Shown here piece by piece: positions 37,098 to 48,799 of a DNA stretch of 64,000 nt (position 1 is the stretch's first letter; every line of letters starts with the position of its first letter). Location: NCBI GenBank assembly GCA_023653785.1, contig JAMKCH010019724.1, positions 62,001 through 126,000 of the forward strand. The letters run 5' to 3'. Under the pieces are notes generated by a model that worked only from the letters and a program-made list of their open reading frames with translations, did no database searches and was not told where the DNA came from. The DNA is from Ophioderma brevispina. Lineage: Eukaryota; Echinodermata; Ophiuroidea; Amphilepidida; Ophiodermatidae. The translations under genes were made by a program, and so were the position numbers.

Positions 37098-37526
37098 CTA
37101 TAGTTGTCCGGCTGTGAGAGGTCTCCTTTTTTTAGGGATGGGAATGATGGCACTCAATGACCACTGTTTAGGTATCTCGTGATGAATCAGTGCTCTATTG
37201 CAGACTTCGAGTAGTTGGGCTTGAAACTGCTTGGACTTCCAAAGCTCTAGAGGAATGTTGTCAAGTCCAATGGCCCCACCTGGTTTGGCTTGATGAAGAG
37301 CGGACTTAACTTCATCTGAGGTGAATTCATTTACTTCAATTGGGATGGTGGTTTCAACTACAGGTATGATGTCAAAGTCAGTGTCTGGGACAGTTGGTTG
37401 TTTCCCAAGAAGATTCTGGAAATGTTGAAGCCAGGCTGATATTCTCTCATCTGGGGTACCCGATAGCATTGCTGGTTTTCTTTCTTTCCTTCCAGCAAAA
37501 GTAAGCTGCCAGACCTCAAAGATCAT
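37098..37526 (-). pseudogene. N-terminal RT part of the RTE-like LINE
   Basis: The 142-codon frame carries NEFTSDEVKSALHQAKPGGA, GLDNIPLELWK and IPKQWSLSAIIPIPKK, the fingers region before RT motif A in RTE elements. It is continued in another frame by the 37153-36950 segment (GDLSQPDNYRGISL), so one frameshift separates them. Confidence 0.88.
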
Positions 37527-37539
37527 TACGAGGTCAAAT

Positions 37540-38950
37540 GTTATTACAAGGTCAAGTTGTCACAAAGTCTGAACAGTTTATAGTGCTCCTGAGTTAGTAC
37601 ACCATTGGTACTTTTGTTGACATCTACAATATTTATCATTTTGCTTTGGTTTCCCCGAGAGGGATTTCACTGCTTGAAAGTTGTATTATGTGACATTAAC
37701 ATAATATATAACGTGTGAACAGACGCATTAAAGCTATAAAGCGTCCGTAAAAACAAAAATCCTTTTAAAGAACGTAAGCTATGAAATGCTCTAAACTTGT
37801 CTCAGGAAATACTTGATAATTGGCTTAAAAACCTATTCGCGTTGTTCATTATAGTGTATATCGAAGTTCGCGACATCAAATGCAGCGTAAGCTTAACACT
37901 GATTAATTGGCGTAAGGGTCTGACGTGAAGAAATCAATTCTGTTGTATGCGTCACATTGCAACTGTTTTGACCTCAAGCACGGGTAATTTGAGCAATTTA
38001 GGCATATTTAATGGCAATTATATTTTGTGGAATTAATTTAAAAATCAAAATATAAAACACCTAGTACCTGCATTTCGCATTTTGGTTTTAGGACATCGAG
38101 GCAACTACAAACAACATTGGAGTTGTAAGTTTTACAAGATATTGTGATGACCAAACGGAATGGAATTGTGCCATTACCGATGCATATTGTTTTAATTATA
38201 ACTTATTAATCCCTCGACGGATTTATCAATAGCCCGGGGGGCCACTTGTATTCAAAAATGGTACCTTTTTACCAACAAGCGATGTACCGTACATTGATCA
38301 GGGTGTCAAAAACAGCAAAATATGGAAAAAAGGTATGGTTTTTCTTAACCCTTCAATTGCGATGTACGTGTTTAGGGTACAAGCAAATTTAATAAAGGGC
38401 ATATTAACGACACAAAATGCTTATTTAGGTTATGTTTTTAAAGCTTTTTTATTCGGCTGCAATACTTGTTTATATAGGATGCGTTTTGTAAGTCCATGTC
38501 CACGCATCATACCCACCTTCGAATATATATGATCAATTGGCAGCCCCTAGGTTCCATTGAACCATGTTGGCTAATAGCCTCGGAATGAAACTTTTGTCAA
38601 TCACTAAACATGAAAACTTGCTGGAAGCAAATTTTCGGTTGAATGAATGAAATTATATGGTTAATCGTTGTTATAATAGCCGAATGATCGCATCCACATC
38701 ACCCGTGTCTAGGTGATTATTTCCTTATATTCAATTACGGCATAATCCGTTCTTACCTATATCAATTATTGGCTTTGTGAGGTCAAGTGTAAGTTAAATA
38801 CAACAGGACAATGCTCACTGTGGTTGTCGCTCTTTTTAAGTGCACTTTCGCCATAATAATTTTGGAAGAAATTGTAAAAAAAAATTACACTGTACAATGT
38901 TGATTAAAATAAACATTCATACATATCTGTCAGGTAATTTTTCAGAACCA
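37540..38950. other. AT-rich intergenic stretch
   Basis: The start (37500-37560) carries GAGGTCAAATG..ACAAGGTCAA phrases related to the degenerate repeat near 35 kb. Otherwise I see no gene, RNA or repeat that I can support. Confidence 0.45.
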
Positions 38951-38959
38951 TATCATGCT

Positions 38960-39083
38960 CAGACCCACTTATTTCTGACACACTTATGAATTTGGAAACC
39001 TTAACGGAATAAACCACATAAACCGTATGGCTTATTCCGTTGAGGTTTCCGAATTCATAAGTGTGTCAAAAGAAGTGGGTCTG
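38960..39083. repeat. Near-perfect hairpin, ~52-bp arms
   Basis: CAGACCCACTT, TGACACACTTATGAATT and CCTTAACGGAATAA are matched inverted by TTATTCCGTTGAGG, AATTCATAAGTGTGTCA and AAGTGGGTCTG. The loop is about 20 bp. It is probably a small palindromic MITE. Confidence 0.85.
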
Positions 39084-39087
39084 TTAA

Positions 39088-39190
39088 AGGGAAACCACGA
39101 GAAACAGAAGATTCGTAAGTTACGTAATTCACGAGGGCGAAGGCCAAGTGGATTCGTAACTACGAATCTTCTGTTGCGAGTGATTTCCCT
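39088..39190. repeat. Second adjacent hairpin, ~40-bp arms
   Basis: AGGGAAACCACGAGAAACAG and AAGATTCGTAAGTTACG pair with the inverted CGTAACTACGAATCTTCTGT and GAGTGATTTCCCT. It begins five bases after the first hairpin ends. The two hairpins may be one compound element. Confidence 0.8.
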
Positions 39191-39199
39191 GACTTAAAC

Positions 39200-41208
39200 C
39201 ATTGCTCACAAATGTAAAATCAATGTCCGTAACAACCCCATCATCCGTTTAAATACTCGTGGATTCGTGGAATGGTTTAACCTTACGGAAACACCCAAAA
39301 TTTGGTATCAGATGTTTTGGTTAGTTAGTATGCCGACACGCGAAGTGCAAAACATGATATGAAACGCAAACCACCTAACGTTAACTGTAACTACGTTCTT
39401 TTAGAGTGAGAGTGGACTGCAATGTCCAAGAAGACATAATAAGGTTGCCACTCAATTTGATATGTTTTACAATAAATATCAAGGAGACATATTTATGCAA
39501 AGCATAAATCTTCGATCTTCTCGATATTCAAGAAGGAAAACAATTCTATTTTTTGTTAGTGTGAATCGAAAAAAAAGTGTAAATAAATAATTATACTTGG
39601 GACTATAACCCCAAATTTTAAAAGAGCAGGTAGGCCTAATCGAGCTGGACAGTATTTATATATTGTTTTATGACCTTTGACCTTTAACCTCTGGGATCGA
39701 GACTACCGATGGAACGCGAAGGAGCACCAGGGCTATCTACCTTGCAACCTTTTAGGCCTGAGACTGCTAACTTAGCGAAAGAAGGGGTATTCAAGATATT
39801 CATAAATAGTTTAATATGACCTTTGACATCTGGGGTCAAGACTACAAATTACAAGAGCTTTTTACAATGGATCATGATAGGGCTAACCGCCTACCAAATA
39901 TTTTCAACAATTAAATGCAAAACTCTTCAAGATATTTTGGAATATCACTCTTTGGTGCACCAAAAAGGAGGAAACAATGATTTTCATTATGCGTTTGACA
40001 TGGAATTGGTTTTATGGGTCATTATCACTGATAAAGGTCAGTGGTCATTATTACACCCGTTGAAAACCTAAAAAAATACGTTTGTCGACATTGAACTCAG
40101 GGCATTGAACAATGCTACCGCCCAGACGGTGAGACATCCTTATACCAAAGAGAATAAATGACTCCTTGTATTGCTCTTTAACATGTCGAGAATTTATTTC
40201 TTCAAAGAATTGAATAAGTCTCTTTTACATAAATTTGCCAAAGTAGGTAAGGCTACAAAAGCGATGGAAAATAAGTCAATATGGCAACTTGTGTGGTTTA
40301 ATAGGCTACGCACAAATCACAATCACCTTGGTAAGTGAATAAAGTCATTAGTCATCTAATTTACCTGTCAAATTGTTGCCCTATAAATGAGATCCGAGCA
40401 TCCGAGTAATCTATTTAGTTATACGCTGCAAATTATTTTGTATTTTTTGAATTGAATTTGACAGAGAAATATTACCCATGACTACTTTAATATTTAAGAT
40501 TCGTCTGAATTAGACGCGGGTATTATAGGATATTAACCGCTCTTCAGCTGACTTAACTAACCTTGGTTACGTACCTAGGAATCAAAAATTAAATGCTTAT
40601 CAATAGCAATAAAATTTTCAATGCTTACAATTCAATTCCTCAGATCATGAATGCCATTTACAGATACTCATTTTATTGTCTCTGAAATAAAGGCATGCTT
40701 CTGTGCACTTGACTGGTTATTAGTTAGTGTAACATTTTTGTTTCAAATGCATTGATGACCACGCAATCGTTTACTCTGGTAAATGGCTGGGGGTGGGGGA
40801 AGCTTGCAAATTCCCTATAACCGCAATCATTATAAGTATTGCCAATAAAAGAGAGCTTAAGGGCAAATTTGAAATGGATTGTTAAACGAATGTCAAAACT
40901 GTCAAATTCAATTCAGAGGTTGAGTATGGACGTTAAGTTTAAGAAAATAACAAACTGACATTTGAACTTTCCCCATATTTTTTTCGCTATAATGCAGACT
41001 TATGATAATTAGAGTACACAATCTTAACCCCCATGAGGTCTACCACCTTTCTTGTCATTATCTCTGATTGGCTCATTACATGATATAACATGATATAACC
41101 TCTGAGTAACCAATCAAAATAGATCTTCTATATATCTGTTCTAACCATGTCTCTGATTGGCTTAACACATCATATATCTCAATGTATAACCAATGAAATC
41201 GGCCGGTA
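39200..41208. other. AT-rich intergenic stretch with minor repeats
   Basis: ATGACCTTTGACC...CTCTGGGATCGAGACTACC (39670) and ATGACCTTTGACATCTGGGG (39818) show a ~150-bp weak direct repeat. CTCTGATTGGCT recurs at 41065 and 41152. There is no gene-like frame; the 39823-40071 plus frame has no motif. Confidence 0.45.
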
Positions 41209-42132
41209 GTTCAAACCAGATTTGAATGTCAACTTTGATAATACAATATTGGAAAGAGTGAAATATACCAAATTTCTAGGTGTCTTAATAGATGAAAACC
41301 TTACCTGGAAACACCATATCGATTGCGTTTCTAAAACGTTGTCTAGAAATATTGGAATCATGAACAAACTAAAACATGTTATCCCGGATCGTGTACTACA
41401 TACTCTCCATTGTTCTTTTATTTTGCCTTATCTCAATTATGGAATACTCATATGGGGGAATACATATGGTGTTTACTTAAATAAACTTTGCAAGCTTCAA
41501 AATGGGCAATAAGGACAATTTCTAATAGCCATTACAGAAGTCATTCCCAACCTTTATTCGCAAAAAAAATACTTACTTTTGAAGACATGTACTCTCTGTG
41601 TTCATGTACAAATATTCAAGAAGTGAATTACCTAATACATTTAATAACTATTTTTATAAAACGCTCTGACATCCATGACTATCAGACAAGATATGTAAAT
41701 GATTTCAATTTAACCATTGCAAGAACAAAAAACTTTTTCTGACCAATGTATTCGGACAAACGGCCCCATTCTTTGGAATTCATTAGAAAATAAAATAAAA
41801 CAATCCAAGTCCGTAAAGCACTTCCGTTTACAGCTTAAGCAAACAATTCTTTCAAATTATGACTAAACGTCTTATAATTATGATTATTGTGTCCCGAGCA
41901 CCGTCCTTTGTCTTGTCTGTTAGTTGTGTATGACTTTTTTTCTTCTAAATGTATTTATATGTTTTTGAAACATTTTCGTTTGTATTTTTCAGGGAAGTCT
42001 ATTTTCGGACCTTATTGGCCTTCTGGACTTTTCCTCCATTGTTTCTGTCATGTATATAAATTGCTTTTTAATGTTATTGATGTATTGTATATATGTATAT
42101 GGAAATAAATTGATTGATTGATTGATTGATTA
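41209..42132 (+). mobile_element. LINE 3' fragment with (TGAT)n tail
   Basis: Plus-strand translation gives YTKFLGVLIDENLTWKHHID, LYPYLNYGILIWGNT-like text and AIRTISNSHYRSHSQPLFAK, the C-terminal RT connection of CR1/L2-like LINEs. It then gives WNSLENKIKQSKSVKHFRLQ, ending at a stop near 41864, after one frameshift at about 41740. A 3' untranslated part ends in TGATTGATTGATTGAT at 42107-42132. The copy is strongly 5'-truncated. Confidence 0.88.
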
Positions 42133-42139
42133 GTTGGCT

Positions 42140-43925
42140 AAAGTTTTAGCCTTTATATCATTGCCAGTACCATCCAAACTTTTAAAATAAGAAGAAAAAA
42201 AAATAAATACACAATTTAGTATTGCTTTCATAGCCATTCAAATAATGTGGAAATAAGCACGAGCATTTGTGTCACGTATTAATGTGCCCTTTCATTTTTA
42301 TCTCACTTTGACAACCCTTAAATATGTCGTTCAACTCTAATATAATCAGATAATGCAGACATAAGTTTGATTCATGCTGTTCCAACTTCATATTAAAGAT
42401 CACAACATTTTAATCACGTTGCTACAATGTGTATACATGATCTAGTTTTTTTGCGACTTCCGGCGTGACATTGAACTTTTATTTACGCTATCCAGGCAAC
42501 AAAATAAAAATAAATAACAAATCTAGTTTGCCATGATTACATATACACTCATAGTGTCCTAGAAATATATGTCACATTCAAAACAATGTTTTACTCACAA
42601 AGGAGGTTAACCTCCTATTATATATTTTATTATACTTTTTGTATTCCTACAAATTTAAAACAATCGCTTTGTCATTGATCAGTAATGTAAAACCCCTGGT
42701 CGTAAATGGGAATGGAGGGTGGAAGAGATATTTCACTCCACTTTTTTAAAAACTTGAGATGGCCCTTGTAATCATCCCACCAGAATTCCACATTGGTGCA
42801 AAGATTAAGAATGTCTTTCTGTCTAGAAATATGTTAAAAAAAGTTTTCTTAGGGCTACTGCATTTTGTCACTAAACTATTTTTTGGCGCTAAGTGAGCAA
42901 TATTATCAGATCAGTATGATTATTTTGGACATTGCTTTGCAATCCGTCTTCTAAAATATCTGACTCTTGTACAACTTGACTCAGGAGAATCACAACTCCC
43001 ACTCTTCCAAACTTTTAAATAATTAATTTGTCACCACTCTATTCAAATCTCAGAGTACATACTCACAGTCTTTTAAAGTATTTTCAATCTTTGGAATTCT
43101 AAAGAAATGTTAATTCATTTTAAATCATTTTATTTTGCTCCGGTATTGGACCTTGTTAAGGGATCAAGTCATCCAAGATTCTTGCCTTTTATTTAGGCGG
43201 CATAAAATAATTTTGTTCTCATACCCCTTCTTTGTCATTTTTTGACTACGTGCATTTGATGTATATTTTCAAGCATAAAATTTTAAAGACGTTCCGTGGT
43301 ACTTTGCCTTTTATTGACTAGATGATTATAAAAAAAAATCACGTTTGCCTTCAGTTCATGCCAACATTTCAACATTTCCAACATCGAATCTGCGATTTGG
43401 GTATCACTAGAAACCTTGGATTTTCTCATCTCATCTGCAAAATATTTGACTGACTTCCTTCCCATTTTGATGCTAAAAGCCAAAATATTGTTTCTTTACG
43501 GTAACCGGAAAATATTTTGTAGAGTACTCTATGGACTATTATAATACACAAATACCGCTCACATTAAAATGGTACGTCGGATTCAAATGGAATTTTGGAA
43601 TTAAAGTATGTTGGTGATGGCCCTTTCTACAAAACAGAGAAAAATATAATGTAATCGGGTGGGGCACTTGTAAGTATTTTTTCTTTAAGTTAGTGAAGTT
43701 ACCTGTATCTTAAAATTTAATAAAGGTAATGGAGCTTTATTTTTTACCACGTGTGAGTCTACATCAGTAAATGCTTTTAATGATCACTCCAAAACAAATC
43801 TTCCATCCTAATGTAATTCGCTGGTGATGCTTCCATGTAGGTTGTATCTCTAAGTCGTATCAATTAAGTAGTGGGTAGTTAGTATCCAGGTCTAAACGCG
43901 TAACAAGTTGCATTGCTAAGCACTT
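42140..43925. other. AT-rich intergenic stretch
   Basis: No frame carries recognisable motifs. The 43283-43483 minus frame is composed of ordinary residues, but nothing supports it as a gene. Confidence 0.45.
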
Positions 43926-43929
43926 ACAT

Positions 43930-46175
43930 AATGTTATACAATATGTTATGTTATTTTTATGTTATGTTATGCTATGCTATGTTGTTTTGTAATGTTATGT
44001 AAAATATGTTATGTAAAGCTATGTTAGGTTATGTCTGTTATGTTATGTTATGATAATTATATTTTGTAAAGTATGTTATGTAAAGTTTTGTCTGTTATGT
44101 TATATTATTATGTTATGCTTTGTTGTTATATCGTCCCCTTAGAGCCAGAACTGTCTATGTCCATTTTGGGATTTTTCGACCTTCCATTGGATCAACGAGT
44201 GTGAGGCCAATAAATCAACTTTGAAAAAGCCGGATTCACAGTAGCATAAACCTGGAAGATTACTAATTATTCTAAATTTTTTTAACAATAATCAAACTTT
44301 AAACTTGTCTATCTCAAAATTCCATTATTGGACATAGACAGCTCTAAGGGGACGATATGTCATGTTATGTAAATTATGTTAAGTAAAGTTCTGTTAGGTT
44401 ATGTCTGTTATGTTGTTATGTTATGTTGTTATATATTATGTAAATTATGTTATGTAAAGTTATGTTAGGTTATGTCTGTTATGTTATGTTATATGTTATG
44501 TTATGCTAAGTTGTTATGATATATCATGTTATGTAAATTATGTTAGGTATGTCTGTTATGTTATATGTTATGTTATGCTAAGTTGTTATGATATATCATG
44601 TTATGTAAATTATGTTAGGTAAAGTTATGTTAGGTATGTCTTTTATTTTATGTTATATGTTATGCTATGTTGTTATGTAAAGTTATGTTAGGTTATTTGT
44701 TATTTATGCTATTATGTTATGTTATGTAAATTATGTTATGTAAACTTAGGTTATGTCTGTTATGTTATATGTTATGTTATGCTATGTTATGATATGGCAA
44801 GTTATGTAAATTATGTTATCTAAAGTAATGTTAGGTTATGTCTGTTATGTTGTTATGTTATGTTGTATGTTTTGTTATGTTATGCTATGTTGTTATGATA
44901 TATCATGTTATGTAAATTATGTTATGTAAATTATGTTAGGTATGTCTGTTATGTTGTTATGTTATGTTATATGTTATGTTATGTTATGTTATATTACATT
45001 ATGTTATGTGAAGTTGTATTATGTTATGCTATGTTATGCGTTATGTTAATGTTATGGGTTTTTATGATATGTTATATGTTGTGTAAATTATTTTCAAATA
45101 TGTTATGTAAAATTAGTTATGTCTTTTATGTTGTTATGCTATTATGATAAATTATGTTTATGTAAAGTTTATGTAAAGTTATGTTAGGTTATGTCTGTTA
45201 TGTTATATGTTATGCAATGTTGTTATGATATATCATGTTATGTAAAGTTATGTTAGGTTATGTCTGTTATGTTATGTTGTTATATTATGTTATGTTATAT
45301 TATGTTAGGTTATGTCTGTTATGTTATGTTGTATGTTTTGTTATGTTATGCTATGTTGTTATGATATATCATGTTATGTAAAGTTATGTTAGGTTATGTC
45401 TGTTATGTTATGTTGTATGTTTTGTTATGTTATGCTATGTTGTTATGATATATCATGTTATGTTATGTAAAGTTATGTTAGGTATGTCTGTTATGTTATG
45501 TTGTTATATTATGTTATGTTATATTATGTTATGTTATATTATGTTATGTTATATTATGTTATGTAAAGTTATGTTAGGTTATGTCTGTTATGTTATGTTG
45601 TTATATTATGTTATGTTATATTATGTTATGTTATATTACATTATGTTATGTGAAGTTGTATTATGTTATGCTATGTTATGCGTTATGTTAGGTATGTCTG
45701 TTATGTTGTTATGTTATGTTGTTATATTATGTTATGTTTTCTATCTTGTTATGATATATTATGTTATGTTATATAAAGTTATGTTAGGTTATGTCTGTTA
45801 TGTTGTTATGTTATGTTACATTATATTACATTATGTTACATTATATTACATTATGTTATGTGAATTTGTGTTATGTTATATTATGTTATACTATGTTAAG
45901 TTACGTTATGTTAGTTTATGTTATGTAAATTATGTTAAATTATGTTATGTAAAATTAGGTTATGTCTGGTATGTTGTTATGTTATTATGATATATTATGT
46001 TTATGTAAAGTTATGTTAGGTTATGTCTGTTATGTTGTTATATTATGTTATGTTATATTACATTATGTTATGTGAAGTTGTATTATGTTATGCTATGTTG
46101 TTATGATATATCATGTTATGTAAAGTTATGTTAGGTTATGTCTGTTATGTTATATGTTATGTTGTTATATTATGT
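43930..46175 (+). repeat. ATGTT/GTTATGTTATG satellite, ~2.2 kb
   Basis: The basic unit is 5-10 bp (TTATG/GTTATGTTAT). Over it runs a higher-order pattern in which AAAGTTATGTTAGGTTATGT and TCTGTTATGTTGTTATG recur many times, with GATATATCATGTTATGTAAA between them. The plus strand is nearly free of C. All Met-Leu-Cys-Tyr frames are translated repeat. A MITE interrupts it at 44128. Confidence 0.95.
44128..44358. mobile_element. MITE (231 bp) nested in the satellite
   Basis: ATATCGTCCCCTTAGAG at the left and CTCTAAGGGGACGATAT at the right form a perfect 17-bp terminal inverted repeat. CTGTCTATGTCCA and TGGACATAGACAG extend it after a 6-bp difference. The flanks on both sides are satellite units, and the terminal TA may be the target duplication. 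The interior is unlike the satellite and non-coding. Confidence 0.9.
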
Positions 46176-46489
46176 TAAGTTATTTTAAAATTGCTTTTTA
46201 AAATTGCTGCTACAAACTTTTATATTTACATAACATTTTTCCTAGTATTTTTTCTTCTCAGTTATGTATACTTGCCCTTTGGGATCGAATTAATTTCATA
46301 ACGTTTTGATTTGAAAGCGATCATGAAAGAAAATTCTTTTGTCTTTAATATTGTTAATTACCCTCAAATTTTGGATTAAAAATATTTACTGAATATTATA
46401 ACAGATTTCTCACGGGAAAAGTGTCATTATAAAAAAAAGAGCAGGGGATTCCCAAAGAGTGCTATATTGAGCTCACACCGTATTTACAA

Positions 46490-47340
46490 CTAGATAAATT
46501 GCACAATAGGGGAAATACAATAACAATACAATTTACAAACGGCATTGACTTATAGCGCCTTCTTCAAAACAAGGTTCACAAAGCGCTTACAAAATAGAGA
46601 GTCATTTACTAGTTAGCCGTAAAACAGTAATACAACAGGTATTGTAAAAGATGAACATAAGATAAGTACTTAACATCGAACTATAAAATAAAAGAACAGC
46701 CCTGTACAATTAAAGATCATGTGAGTGTGGCAACAAAAAAAAACTAATTTTTTTAAGCACACGAATTCCACTCTTAGGAAATAGATGAAATTTGAGAGCT
46801 TTCTTAAAAGTAACAAGGACTTGGGGGGTGGCGAACGAATAGGCAAAGAGTTCCATAGGCTAGGGGTCGCATTGCTGAAAGGCCCTGGCACCCACTGACC
46901 TTTTTGTCGGGAAACAGTGAGGAGCGACTTGTCATCTGCAGATCGCACTCCTGGCCTGCCAGGAATATACAAAGAGAGGTATTCGGACAAGTAAGATGGC
47001 AATTGTCCGGGAAATGCCGTGTGTAAGTAAGAAGACATATAAGCTTAAAGACAACCGCTCACTAATGGTAGCCAATGAGCTCTTTAAGTGAGTGGTGTGG
47101 CTTGGTGCCCTTCTATCAGATTCTGAAAACACCAGCTGCTGCTCTGATTCTGCAAAATCTTGAAGTTTACTCCGATCTTTGGCCGACATTCCAACAAAAG
47201 TGAATTGCATAGTAAGGCGAGATAAAATCAGTGAACGGAACGAGATGATGGACAACTCAAATGTGATAAAGCGGCGGGCGGATAAGGTTAAATATTGCGA
47301 AGGGGAATTTAACAGGCCTAGTGATGACCCCAAGATGTAA
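46490..47340 (-). mobile_element. L2-like LINE 3' end
   Basis: Minus-strand reading gives YLPPYLSEY-like text, ADDKSLLTVSRQKGQ and FSNATPSLWNSLPI (47000-46820), the standard C-terminus of L2/CR1-type LINE ORF2. Upstream pieces such as MQFTFVGMSAKDRSKLQDF lie in another frame. The 3' untranslated part contains AAGCGCTTTGTGAACC and GGCGCTATAAGTCAATGCCG, as in many L2 tails. The copy is truncated at about 47340. Confidence 0.75.
46670..47038 (-). pseudogene. C-terminal ORF2 fragment of the L2-like LINE
   Basis: The frame carries the SLWNSLPI motif and a preceding TVSRQKGQW basic block, then runs past the expected LINE stop into 3' sequence. It encodes only the extreme C-terminus and no catalytic part. 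Confidence 0.75.
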
Positions 47341-47601
47341 ACTTAGAAAATGGAGTCTCAACTTGTGTAGCTTTGTTTATGCTTTGAGATCAAAACATGT
47401 TACATGATCTGGGAATTACCCATGAAGTTATAATTGGGAGGTAATGCAATGTGAAGATGATGTAATTTATGTGAAATCTGATTTGACAGTGCTAGGTTAT
47501 GTTTAGCATGATATTTTGTCATATCTATTTTTAGGTATTAGGCAAGGGGAATCTAACTGTGAGTAGTTAATACTGGTCACTGGAAGGACTGAGGCCAGCA
47601 A

Positions 47602-47934
47602 TTGACCAGAGCTATACGTATAGTTATGTCTATTTTTGAATCTACAATGTGGTTAGATTTATGCTTCACCAAGGACAGGATTTATAACACTTTGGAGACC
47701 GCCGGAGCTTTGAAAGCTAAACTGTTTGCTGTCGTCTTTAGCAAAAGAGCTTTAGTTTGGATCAAAGGTGGGATTCCAGTTTGGGGTCCTAATAAGGACA
47801 TTAGAGGCAGACTGATGGTGGGTGTATACCTTGGATTTTGTTACGTGGCATATTATGTCGTCGAGGGACCTTCTGAACAAAAGTTATCTTCAGGACTGGA
47901 GAAGATCCAATGGAAATTAACGGAGGATATATAA
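47602..47934 (+). CDS. Unrecognised ORF, 110 codons
   Basis: This is an uninterrupted frame from ATG to stop, with ordinary amino-acid composition and one hydrophobic run (GVYLGFCYVAYYVV). I do not recognise the family. It starts 260 bp beyond the L2-like LINE, with no clear polypyrimidine/AG acceptor or polyadenylation signal close by. It may be a chance frame or a decayed repeat ORF. Confidence 0.2.
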   Translation: MTRAIRIVMSIFESTMWLDLCFTKDRIYNTLETAGALKAKLFAVVFSKRALVWIKGGIPVWGPNKDIRGRLMVGVYLGFCYVAYYVVEGPSEQKLSSGLEKIQWKLTEDI

Positions 47935-47939
47935 GTGTG

Positions 47940-48540
47940 ACTTTTGCTACTGTCATTTTGGAGTCCTTCCTGTGAGGCACATATCATCGTTGACTGCAAC
48001 CGCTCTTGCAACACAGGACACGTAGGACTTGAATATAAGTATCTTAGTATTCTAAATATGTAAAGTTTTATTTGTATTAAATGTTTTTGGACCACCAAAT
48101 TCTTGAACCATTCTGATTAGAAATCATTAAATCTGTTTATATATGAAATTCCCGATCACTTTGTGCACAAGGCTCATTTATTTGTGGTATAACAGTACCA
48201 CATTATATTATACAAATACAAACAAAATAACAATATTAACAGAATCGGACACATTTACAACATAAACTTTTCAAATATTCGTTTGAACTGTAATCGACTC
48301 ATAAAATTATGTTTAGTCTTAATGTGATTTAAAAACATTCAGATGTATGTATGAATAAAATCACTTGCTTTATTTGTTCATGTAATCAGTCATATCTATT
48401 TATCTCTTTCTGTGTACATTGTTCTCTGTGTACGCTGTGAATCACAAACCAGTTTATATCGATGTGTAGACATAACAACATTCAAACACTCACACGTGGG
48501 GAAGTTACACACAGTAATCTCTCTTTCTCCCTCTCCTTCC
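47940..48540. other. AT-rich stretch, nothing recognised
   Basis: I see no motif-bearing frame and no inverted repeat in this segment. Its right end grades into the CA microsatellite. Confidence 0.4.
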
Positions 48541-48555
48541 TCAAACTCTTTATGA

Positions 48556-48613
48556 CACACACACACACACGCACGCACACACACCACCCCAACCCACCCC
48601 GTACACACACACA
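48556..48613 (+). repeat. (CA)n microsatellite
   Basis: Mostly ACACACAC, with interruptions by GCACGC and CCACCCCAACCCACCCCG. Further CA units (48797-48822) and CG units (48825-48838) occur beyond the adjacent MITE. Confidence 0.9.
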
Positions 48614-48623
48614 ACATAGAGAG

Positions 48624-48798
48624 AGTGGCGTAACCAGCTTTTTTCGGGGGGGGGCACAAATTGATTAGAATCCTATAGGCCTATGTTGGTTTCACTGTAA
48701 ATTGGCGCGTGTGCAGAAATTCATTAATTTTTCGGGGAGGGGGCAAGATTTCCTACAAGGGGGGCAGCTTCCCCCTCCCTCCTCTGGTTACGCCACTG
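48624..48798. mobile_element. MITE with AGTGGCGTAACCAG termini
   Basis: AGTGGCGTAACCAG at 48624 and CTGGTTACGCCACT at 48785 form a perfect 14-bp terminal inverted repeat around a ~145-bp interior with G-runs and C-runs. It is flanked on both sides by CA/GA microsatellite, suggesting insertion into the simple repeat. Confidence 0.8.
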
Positions 48799-48799
48799 C

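Larger units (their letters stand above)
35488..37530 (-). mobile_element. RTE-like LINE, split by a SINE, 3' end (ATG)n
   Basis: Minus-strand parts, in order, are FTSDEVKSALHQAKPGGAIG and IPKQWSLSAIIPIPKK (37526-37100), DNYRGISLSCIGAKVYNRML (about 37100), IIDFSKAFDSVHRDRM (about 36580), GIPDPLILALKVIYDN (about 36500), LDFADDIALLASS (36268-36230) with the FADD catalytic motif, and LLYGSETWT...RRLCFAGHCIR...RGR (35917-35640). These are RTE-family signatures. The 3' end is an ATG/CAT microsatellite at about 35488-35510, typical of RTE tails. Several frameshifts are present and the endonuclease is absent. Confidence 0.88.

Noticed and set aside
44905..45990. Met-Leu-Cys-Tyr-rich 187-codon frame
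   Set aside because: Translated ATGTT satellite.
43930..46175. Telomeric repeat
   Set aside because: Units are ATGTT-based with no TTAGGG runs.
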